Assembly (NCBI GenBank): GCA_963704295.1
Contig: OY969884.1
Location: forward strand, 1,364,001-1,428,000
Reading direction: 5' to 3'
DNA from: JACCVL01 sp963704295
GTDB lineage: Bacteria > Actinomycetota > Actinomycetes > Propionibacteriales > Nocardioidaceae
Length of the DNA: 64,000 nt
A program made the position numbers and the translations under genes. The notes under the pieces were generated by a model. The model ran no database searches, was not told the origin of the DNA, and was given only the letters and a program-made list of their open reading frames with translations. How positions within the stretch are numbered: the first letter of the stretch is position 1; each line of letters begins with the position of its first letter. This document shows positions 58,352-64,000 of this stretch, piece by piece.

Positions 58352-60220
58352 ATGACCGCCGAGACCGCCACCGGCACGGGCAGCAAGCCCGCCGGGACCA
58401 CGGAGGCGGCCGGCCAGCCGCAGAGCAACTCCCGCAGCTCCCACCCGGGGCTGCAGGCCTGGGTCGACGAGGTGGCGGCGCTGACGCAGCCGGACCGGGT
58501 GCACTGGTGCGACGGCTCCGACGAGGAGTGGACCACGCTCACCGGGGCGCTGGTCGCGAGCGGCACGTTCACCCAGCTCAACCCGGCCAAGAAGCCGAAC
58601 TCGTTCTGGGCCGCGACCGACCCCACCGACGTCGCCCGGGTCGAGGACCGCACCTACATCTGCTCGGCAGACGAGGCCGACGCCGGACCCACCAACAACT
58701 GGATGGATCCGGCCGAGATGAAGGCCACGATGACCGAGCTGTACCGCGGGTGCATGCGCGGCCGGACCATGTTCGTGATCCCGTTCGTCATGGGCCACCT
58801 CGAGGCCGAGGAGCCGAAGTTCGGCGTCGAGATCACCGACTCCGCGTACGTGGTCGCCTCGATGCGGGTGATGGCCCGGATGGGCAGCGCGATCCTCAAC
58901 CGGATCGAGGAGCTGGAGGCGCCGTTCGTGCCCTGCCTGCACTCGGTGGGCGCCCCGCTGGAACCGGGCCAGGCCGACGTCCCATGGCCGTGCAACGACA
59001 CCAAGTACATCAGCCACTTCCCCGACGAGCGCGCGATCTGGTCGTTCGGCTCGGGCTACGGCGGCAACTCGCTGCTCGGCAAGAAGTGCTACGCGCTGCG
59101 GATCGCCTCCGCGATCGCCCGCGACGAGGGCTGGCTCGCCGAACACATGCTCATCCTCAAGCTCACCTCCCCCGACGGCGTGGTCAAGTACATCGCCGCC
59201 GCCTTCCCGAGCGCCTGCGGCAAGACCAACCTGGCCATGCTCCAGCCCACTCTCAAGGACTGGAAGGTCGAGACGCTCGGCGACGACATCGCCTGGATGC
59301 GCTTCGGTGAGGACGGCCGGCTGTACGCGATCAACCCCGAGTACGGCTTCTTCGGCGTCGCCCCGGGCACGAACCACAAGACCAACCCGAACGCCGTCCG
59401 CACCCTCGACCGCGGCAACTCGGTGTTCACCAATGTCGCCCTGACTGACGACGGCGACATCTGGTGGGAGGGCATGGAAGGCATGCCCGACCACGCCACC
59501 TCGTGGAAGAAGAAGGACTGGACGCCGGACTCCGACGAGCCGTCGAGCCACCCGAACAGCCGCTACTGCACGCCGATCAAGCAGTGCCCGATCCTCGCGC
59601 CCGAGTACGACGACCCCAAGGGCGTCCCGATCGACGCGATCCTCTTCGGCGGTCGGCGCAAGGACACCGTCCCGCTGGTCACCGAGGCCCGGGACTGGAC
59701 GCACGGCACCTTCATGGGCGCGACCCTGTCGTCGGAGACCACCGCCGCCGCCACCGGTGCGGTCGGGGTGGTGCGGCGCGACCCGATGGCGATGCTGCCG
59801 TTCATCGGCTACCACGCGGGCGACTACCTCGGGCACTGGATCGAGACCGGCAAGACCCACGATGCCGCCAAGCTGCCGCGGATCTTCTACGTCAACTGGT
59901 TCCGTCGCGACGAGGACGGCGGCTTCCTCTGGCCCGGCTTCGGTGAGAACGGCCGGGTGCTGAAGTGGGTCGTCGACCGGATCGAGGGGCGCGCGGACGC
60001 GGTAGAGACTCCGATCGGCTACGTGCCCACGTACGAGAGCCTGGACACCGACGGGCTGGACGCCGACGAGGCGGACCTCCGCGGCGTGCTCGAGGTGGAT
60101 GTGGAGGAGTGGCGCAAGGAGCTGCCGCTGATCACGGAGTGGTTCGAGAAGATCGGCGACAAGCTGCCGGCCGTGCTCTGGACCGAGCTCGACGGCCTGC
60201 GCGCCCGGCTCGGCGGCTGA
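58352..60220 (+). CDS. pckG: Phosphoenolpyruvate carboxykinase (GTP)
   Basis: GTP-dependent PEPCK, 622 aa, the usual size. CNDTKYISHFPDERAIWSFG, GGNSLLGKKCYALRIAS, the kinase P-loop AAFPSACGKTNLAMLQP with the reactive Cys (~residue 290), metal site ETLGDDIAWMRF and the NPEYGFFGVAPGTN segment are all present. It interconverts oxaloacetate and PEP for gluconeogenesis and is needed for growth on acetate or fatty acids, consistent with acs and the symporters here. The 243-bp upstream region shows no clear operator. Confidence 0.95.
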   Translation: MTAETATGTGSKPAGTTEAAGQPQSNSRSSHPGLQAWVDEVAALTQPDRVHWCDGSDEEWTTLTGALVASGTFTQLNPAKKPNSFWAATDPTDVARVEDRTYICSADEADAGPTNNWMDPAEMKATMTELYRGCMRGRTMFVIPFVMGHLEAEEPKFGVEITDSAYVVASMRVMARMGSAILNRIEELEAPFVPCLHSVGAPLEPGQADVPWPCNDTKYISHFPDERAIWSFGSGYGGNSLLGKKCYALRIASAIARDEGWLAEHMLILKLTSPDGVVKYIAAAFPSACGKTNLAMLQPTLKDWKVETLGDDIAWMRFGEDGRLYAINPEYGFFGVAPGTNHKTNPNAVRTLDRGNSVFTNVALTDDGDIWWEGMEGMPDHATSWKKKDWTPDSDEPSSHPNSRYCTPIKQCPILAPEYDDPKGVPIDAILFGGRRKDTVPLVTEARDWTHGTFMGATLSSETTAAATGAVGVVRRDPMAMLPFIGYHAGDYLGHWIETGKTHDAAKLPRIFYVNWFRRDEDGGFLWPGFGENGRVLKWVVDRIEGRADAVETPIGYVPTYESLDTDGLDADEADLRGVLEVDVEEWRKELPLITEWFEKIGDKLPAVLWTELDGLRARLGG

Positions 60221-60226
60221 GACAGC

Positions 60227-61495
60227 TCAGCGCCAGCGGCGCCGGTGCCGCGCGTCGCCCACGGCGAGGACCACCACGCCGGCACCCAGCAGCAGCCACC
60301 CGGTGAGGGCCAGGACGTCCCTGGGGTTCGGTGGGCCGAACCCGGTGGCCGGCTCGCTCGTCACCGTGCTGTCGGTGTCAGCCGGTGACTTGCCGCGGTC
60401 CGGCTGTCCAGGCACGACGGGCCCGGCGCCGTCATCGGTCGACCCGCCGCCCTCGCCGCCGCCGCCGTCGCCGCCCTGACCGCCATCGGCGTCGCCGACT
60501 CCGCCCGAGGAGCCGTCACCCGAGGGACCTTCGCCGTCCGCGGAGCCGCCGGGACCGTCCGAGTCCGGTTGCGTCGGGGTGCCGTCGGCCCCCGAGCTCC
60601 CGGCTCCGTCCGACCCGGCGCCCGGCTCGTCGCCCGAGCCGGTGCCCGGCTCGTTCCCGCCGTCGTAGTCGGGCGCGATCACCCCGTCCGGGTCGGGAGT
60701 GGCGCCCGCCCCGCCGCCGTTGTGGGCCGGCCCGGTCACGGGAACGACGGTGACGAGCGTGCATGCCTGGTCGTCGAGCTCATACCCGTCCGAAGCCTCC
60801 CCCAGCACCGTCGGCGTCGTCACGACTCCGCCGTCCGCCTCGGGCAGCATCACCGGGATCTCGACGGTGACGGTCTCGCCGACCTGGACCGGTCCGAGGT
60901 CGAGCAACCCGGTCGCCGGGTTCAGACCATCGACCGGCGACTGGGGGACCGCGCCCGCCGGGATCGCCTGCGTGACCTGGACGCCCGGGTCGGTGTCGGG
61001 CCCGGCGTTGTGCACCACGATCGCGATCGTCACGACCTCGCCCTGCGTCACTGTGGCGGGGCTGGAGGTGACGTCGAGGGACAGGTCGGACAGCACGTCG
61101 CCCAGCGGTCCGGTGTTGGAGGTGTCGGACGGGAGGTCGGAGGAGTCACCGGGCGGTGTGTCGGTGGGACCGTCGGTCGGCTCGTCGGAGGGACCCTCGG
61201 TCGGGTCCTGGGTCGGATCCTGGGTCGGATCCTGGGTGGGGCCGACAGCCCCGTTCAACGGCGTGGTCGGGTCCGCCAGATCGAGCCGTGGCCGCACCGC
61301 GTCGCCGGTGCCTGCGCCGAAGTGCGACGAGCGAGACTCGACCGCACCCCGGGGCGGGTTGCCGCTGGAACAGCTGAAGTCAGCCGCCGCCGGCGAAGCG
61401 ACCGGGAGCATGACGAGGAAGGCCCCGACGAGGAGGCCCGACCAGACTGCGATTCGCACACCCGCGCGGGGGAGGCGACCATTTCCGCTCCGCAC
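60227..61495 (-). CDS. Cell-surface protein with DUF11-like domain and acidic repeats
   Basis: A 422-aa exported protein. A signal peptide (IAVWSGLLVGAFLVMLPVAS) is followed by a DPTQDPT/EPTDGPTD low-complexity stretch (~75-115), a DUF11-like Ig domain (TVTQGEVVTIAIVVHNAGPD, QVGETVTVEIPVMLPEADGG; ~130-230), a long Gly/Asp/Ser-rich stalk (~240-370) and a C-terminal helix VLALTGWLLLGAGVVVLAVG with a basic tail. No sortase LPXTG is seen; the last helix probably anchors it. GTG 61495 is taken because TAGCCT ends 7 nt upstream. Confidence 0.78.
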   Translation of the reverse strand: MRSGNGRLPRAGVRIAVWSGLLVGAFLVMLPVASPAAADFSCSSGNPPRGAVESRSSHFGAGTGDAVRPRLDLADPTTPLNGAVGPTQDPTQDPTQDPTEGPSDEPTDGPTDTPPGDSSDLPSDTSNTGPLGDVLSDLSLDVTSSPATVTQGEVVTIAIVVHNAGPDTDPGVQVTQAIPAGAVPQSPVDGLNPATGLLDLGPVQVGETVTVEIPVMLPEADGGVVTTPTVLGEASDGYELDDQACTLVTVVPVTGPAHNGGGAGATPDPDGVIAPDYDGGNEPGTGSGDEPGAGSDGAGSSGADGTPTQPDSDGPGGSADGEGPSGDGSSGGVGDADGGQGGDGGGGEGGGSTDDGAGPVVPGQPDRGKSPADTDSTVTSEPATGFGPPNPRDVLALTGWLLLGAGVVVLAVGDARHRRRWR

Positions 61496-61502
61496 AACTC
61501 CG

Positions 61503-61508
61503 AGGCTA
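61503..61508 (-). promoter_or_regulatory. -10 element (TAGCCT) for surface protein
   Basis: On the minus strand TAGCCT ends 7 nt before GTG 61495, which decides that start over upstream ATG codons at 61537 and 61558. Confidence 0.5.
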
Positions 61509-61674
61509 GGCAGGACAGAAGCGACACAGCGCCGCATCGGCGCATCTCGACCGGACAATCACCCGTCTGGCTGAGCGACATGGTCCGAACGGCCCATTGC
61601 GGGACCGCTTTGCTGGCGCGTCGGTCACACGGGTACCGTGACGCCTCGTTGCACGCCGATGGGGCGGGCGACGT

Positions 61675-61768
61675 GGAGGTGTCGCCTAGTCCGGTCTATG
61701 GCGCCCGCCTGCTAAGCGGGTTGAGGGTTCATCCCCTCTCGCGGGTTCAAATCCCGCCACCTCCGCCA
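61675..61768 (+). tRNA. tRNA-Ser (GCT)
   Basis: Acceptor GGAGGTG/CACCTCC, anticodon loop CTGCTAA (GCT), long variable arm, T-loop GGTTCAAATCC, encoded CCA. The 3' end overlaps the end of the gene on the other strand by 22 bp. Confidence 0.95.
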
Positions 61769-62277
61769 TCGCCCGCAATGGCGTCCCGACCCAGCCGCCG
61801 CTGCCGGTGCGCGCCGTCGAGCCGGGTGCCGAGAGCGGCTGCCAGCGCCGCTCCCCCCTCGGCGATCATCCGTTCCGGCAGGACCGTCCGGCCGCCGTCC
61901 ACGTGCTCCACCACCAGGCACGCCCCGCCCGCTGGTCGCTCCCGACGGACGGTACGAACGTCCGGCCAGGCGAGAGTCCGGGCACTCCAGCCGCGAAGCA
62001 GACGCACCTGCAGGCCGGCAGCGTCGAGGCGCACCAGCACCGGGGGACGCAGCACGCGGACAGCGGCCAGCACCGTCAGGGCTGCGGCCGTGACGCCCAG
62101 GGCACCGAAGCCCCATCCGGCAGCCGAGCGCCACGGCCCGGCGTCCAGCATCGTCACCGAGACGACAACAGCGAACACGGCCAGCCCGGCGAGCACGGCG
62201 ACTCGCCCGAGCACCGCGACCGCCTGGGCGCGGGCGAGGTGAAAGTCGGTCACCCCGGTAGCGCCGCTCGCGGGCAC
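61747..62277 (-). CDS. PH-domain membrane protein
   Basis: A 176-aa protein. Two membrane helices (VAVLGRVAVLAGLAVFAVVV and FGALGVTAAALTVLAAVRVL; ~15-70) are followed by a small beta domain with VLVRLDAAGLQVRLLRGWSA, RTLAWPDVRTVRRERPAGG and LVVEHVDGGRTVLPER, typical of the bacterial PH_6 family common in actinobacteria. GTG 62277 with GGAGG 4 nt upstream. The last seven codons run antisense through the tRNA-Ser(GCT) 3' end, an unusual but real-looking overlap. Confidence 0.78.
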   Translation of the reverse strand: MPASGATGVTDFHLARAQAVAVLGRVAVLAGLAVFAVVVSVTMLDAGPWRSAAGWGFGALGVTAAALTVLAAVRVLRPPVLVRLDAAGLQVRLLRGWSARTLAWPDVRTVRRERPAGGACLVVEHVDGGRTVLPERMIAEGGAALAAALGTRLDGAHRQRRLGRDAIAGDGGGGGI

Positions 62278-62330
62278 ACCGCCTCCTGGGATCCGTCCGT
62301 GGCTGCCGCCCGGAGCAGTCCGGGCGATCC

Positions 62331-62422
62331 GTGGCAGAGGGGGCGGGATTCGAACCCGCGGCTGACATCGCTGCCAGCGACCGCTTTCAAGGCGGTTCCG
62401 ATAGGCCACTCCGGCACCCCTC
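62331..62422 (-). tRNA. tRNA-Ser (TGA)
   Basis: On the minus strand: acceptor GGAGGGG/CCCCTCT with one G-U pair, anticodon loop CTTGAAA (TGA), long variable arm, T-loop GGTTCGAATCC, encoded CCA. Confidence 0.95.
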
Positions 62423-62443
62423 CGGGGTGCCGGGATTCTCGCA

Positions 62444-62683
62444 TCAGCGGACGACGGCGAGCACGTCCCCCTCCTGCACCACGTCGCCCTCGTCGACGCG
62501 GACCTCCAGCACGGTGCCGGCGAACTCGGTCAGGACCGGGATCTCCATCTTCATCGACTCGAGAATCACCACCGTGTCCCCGGCCTCCAGCTGCTGGCCC
62601 TGGCTGGCCACGACCTTCCAGACGTTCGCCACCATCTCCGCGACGATCTCGGTGCCACGGTCGGCGCCGCTGCCGTTGGCCAC
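62444..62683 (-). CDS. Biotin carboxyl carrier domain protein
   Basis: A 79-aa biotinyl-lipoyl attachment protein. EIVAEMVANVWKVVASQGQQ starts the domain, and the biotinylation site is LESMKMEIPV with Lys at residue 45, a perfect MKM motif. VRVDEGDVVQEGDVLAVV closes the fold. It resembles TB7.3 of mycobacteria, a stand-alone carrier of unknown carboxylase partner; no carboxylase gene is next to it. ATG start 62683. Confidence 0.9.
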   Translation of the reverse strand: MANGSGADRGTEIVAEMVANVWKVVASQGQQLEAGDTVVILESMKMEIPVLTEFAGTVLEVRVDEGDVVQEGDVLAVVR

Positions 62684-62750
62684 TGGACGACTCCCTCCGC
62701 GCGGTCGGTGCCGTGAGTCTCACGCTCAGGCGGCGGCCCGACGCTACACC

Positions 62751-63839
62751 TCAGCGCAGCGGGTGGCTCCGCGCCGGTTCCGGCCTGGTGCCGACGGCTG
62801 ATGCCGTCCGGGCCGCCCGTCGGCCGGACCGGTTCGAGCCGGCCAGTGCCCGGTCGATCCGCAGCACCACCAGTCCCAGCACCAGCCCGATGGCGGCCGA
62901 GTAACCGAGTGAGATCCCGGCGTACGCGGGGTCGAGGCGCGGGGCCGCCAGGGTGGTCGCGACGGCCGCGGTGCCGAGGACACCGAAGGCGCAGATCCAC
63001 CAGCCCTGCCGGCGCTCCGAGCGGGTTGCCACTCCCCAGAGCAGAGCCGGGAACCCGAGCACCGCCTCCACCGGGCGAGGCACCCCGCCGAGGTTGTCTC
63101 CCGACCAGTCGGCCGCCCGCTCGAACGGGTCCACCAGGACCGACGCGCCGTAGCGGCTCAGCACCTCGGTGTAGACGACGAGCGCGGTGACCAGTGCCGC
63201 TCCGCCGACGATGAGCAACAGCCCGCGACGGCCCAGCCCGTGTAGGCCGGCGCCGAGATTCCAGACCACCGCGATCGTCAGGGCGAGCGCGGCCCCGACC
63301 ACCAGCAGGGCAAAGCGCTGCGGCTCGAGCGGAGCGCCGACAGCGGCCACGCCGACGCCGCCCGCGGACGCGACCGCGACGGCGAGGACGAGCTCGAGCG
63401 CCGCGCTCGGGAAGGTCGCGGCGGGTCGGGTCACCAGCACGGCGGCGACGGCCGCGGTCAGCGCGCAGAGCACGGCCACCGCGGACAGCGCCCACGGCTC
63501 GGCCCAGACCAGCCCCACGACCACCAGGACCAGTACGAGCAGTCCCCAGCCGGCCACCCGACCGCCGGCACGACGGCTCAGCAGAACCGTGTGCAGCACG
63601 GTCAGCGCGCCGGCACCGGCCGGGGCCACCCAGCCGGGAACGTCGGCCTCGACGAGCACGGTCGCCGACGCGGCCACCGCCGCCGTCCACGCCAGCAGCC
63701 AGGCGGTGACCCCGGTGCCGCGCGCGACCCGGCGGGCCAGCCCACCGGCGGGCGCAGTCGCGTGCCACGGCGCGGACGCCCCGACCTCGGCCGCGCGGCG
63801 ACCGGCGCGAGGCCGGCCTCGGAGGTCCTGAGCGGACAC
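62751..63839 (-). CDS. Polytopic membrane protein, function unknown
   Basis: A 362-aa protein with about 11 hydrophobic helices from residue ~40 to the C-terminus and short loops. The longest loop, near ~230, has YTEVLSRYGASVLVDPFERA and ADWSGDNLGGVPRPVEAVLG. No family recognised. The start is uncertain: GTG 63839 has GAGG 4 nt upstream; GTG 63884 would add 15 residues. It is convergent with nothing and follows the biotin carrier divergently on the same strand by 67 bp. Confidence 0.7.
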   Translation of the reverse strand: MSAQDLRGRPRAGRRAAEVGASAPWHATAPAGGLARRVARGTGVTAWLLAWTAAVAASATVLVEADVPGWVAPAGAGALTVLHTVLLSRRAGGRVAGWGLLVLVLVVVGLVWAEPWALSAVAVLCALTAAVAAVLVTRPAATFPSAALELVLAVAVASAGGVGVAAVGAPLEPQRFALLVVGAALALTIAVVWNLGAGLHGLGRRGLLLIVGGAALVTALVVYTEVLSRYGASVLVDPFERAADWSGDNLGGVPRPVEAVLGFPALLWGVATRSERRQGWWICAFGVLGTAAVATTLAAPRLDPAYAGISLGYSAAIGLVLGLVVLRIDRALAGSNRSGRRAARTASAVGTRPEPARSHPLR

Positions 63840-63901
63840 GACACCTCGGGGTTGCTCGATTCGGCGGACCACCGAGTATCCCACGCCGACGGGCGCGCTG
63901 G

Positions 63902-64000
63902 TCAGCCCACGCGGATCCGGCGGTGGGTGAGCGCCGGGTTGCGGTCGCGGGCCGCGGCGAGGCGGTCCGGATCGAGCTCCGCCCGCACGACGGTCTCCTC
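63902..64000 (-). CDS. Carbon-nitrogen hydrolase, C-terminal end only
   Basis: The last 32 codons of a gene that enters from the right edge: EETVVRAELDPDRLAAARDR, NPALTHRRIRVG and TGA. The AxLDPxRLxxAR...NPALxHRR pattern is the typical C-terminus of nitrilase-superfamily amidohydrolases. The catalytic part is outside the window, so the substrate cannot be assigned. Confidence 0.7.
   Translation of the reverse strand, partial: EETVVRAELDPDRLAAARDRNPALTHRRIRVG

Overview
The window is about 64 kb of very GC-rich DNA, with third positions almost all G or C and GTG used for roughly half of the starts. The gene content is actinobacterial: WhiB4, the paired ArsA-like ATPases, MarP, GuaB1, a mycothiol-ligase-like enzyme, a PASTA-type PonA2, GTP-dependent PEP carboxykinase and an Actinobacterial Holin-X protein. 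From about 9.7 to 38.5 kb the order acs, holin-like, marP, NUDIX, Tlp, nth, crp, MBL, RidA, DUF4177, two ArsA-like genes, whiB4, ponA2, phosphoesterase, asd, ask, recR, ybaB, dnaX follows what I recall of the Mycobacterium tuberculosis Rv3667-Rv3721c backbone. This is therefore mostly vertically inherited chromosome from a high-GC actinomycete, probably outside the mycobacteria. I cannot name the genus.

Layout. 0-2.6 kb: a methyltransferase cut by the left edge, a LytS-type sensor kinase and a YdeI-like protein. 2.6-15.6 kb: GMP reductase GuaB1, the LytTR regulator that fits the kinase, a GlcG/HbpS-like protein, two DUF485-SSS symporter pairs, acetyl-CoA synthetase, then a CBS protein with an ArsB-type permease, NhaA and a holin-like protein. 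15.6-28.4 kb: the nth-tlp-nudix-marP operon divergent from crp, an MBL-NUDIX-RidA-DUF4177 operon, the ArsA pair, WhiB4 and PonA2. 28.4-38.8 kb: YqeY, a phosphoesterase, tRNA-Pro, acetoacetyl-CoA synthetase, asd/ask, DUF5063, recR, ybaB, dnaX, SRP RNA and tRNA-Ser(GGA). 38.8-39.9 kb: a 1.06-kb insert between 43-bp direct repeats. 39.9-54.2 kb: LytR_C protein, CPA1 antiporter, sulfotransferase, kinase-like protein, GNAT, tadA and its partner, upp, pntAaAbB, menB, ACT protein, F420-reductase-like protein and MshC-like ligase. 54.2-64 kb: a streptogrisin-type protease, a calcium-repeat secreted protein, a RibD_C protein, PEP carboxykinase, a surface protein, several tRNAs, a biotin carrier protein, a membrane protein and the end of a carbon-nitrogen hydrolase.

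How the genes work together. The kinase/LytTR pair brackets guaB1 and sits just before two carboxylate symporters and acetyl-CoA synthetase, so it plausibly senses acetate or pyruvate and drives uptake and activation. PEP carboxykinase and acetoacetyl-CoA synthetase add to this C2/C4 carbon theme. The marP, ponA2, whiB4 and ArsA block is an envelope and redox stress neighbourhood.

Three things stand out. First, a family of 22-bp repeats with core ATCCGCGACTTYTGCAG forms inverted pairs between genes at 11.7, 50.2 and 54.2 kb. Second, a tRNA-Ser is flanked by a 43-bp direct repeat enclosing a small, less GC-rich lipoprotein locus. Third, many 1-2 nt frame breaks occur at 34.7-35.8 kb and especially 44.5-53 kb, with the pnt operon worst hit. 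The frame breaks look more like sequence error than decay and affect how the genes there should be read. Many genes have a TANNNT element 6-8 nt before the start codon, so leaderless transcription appears common.
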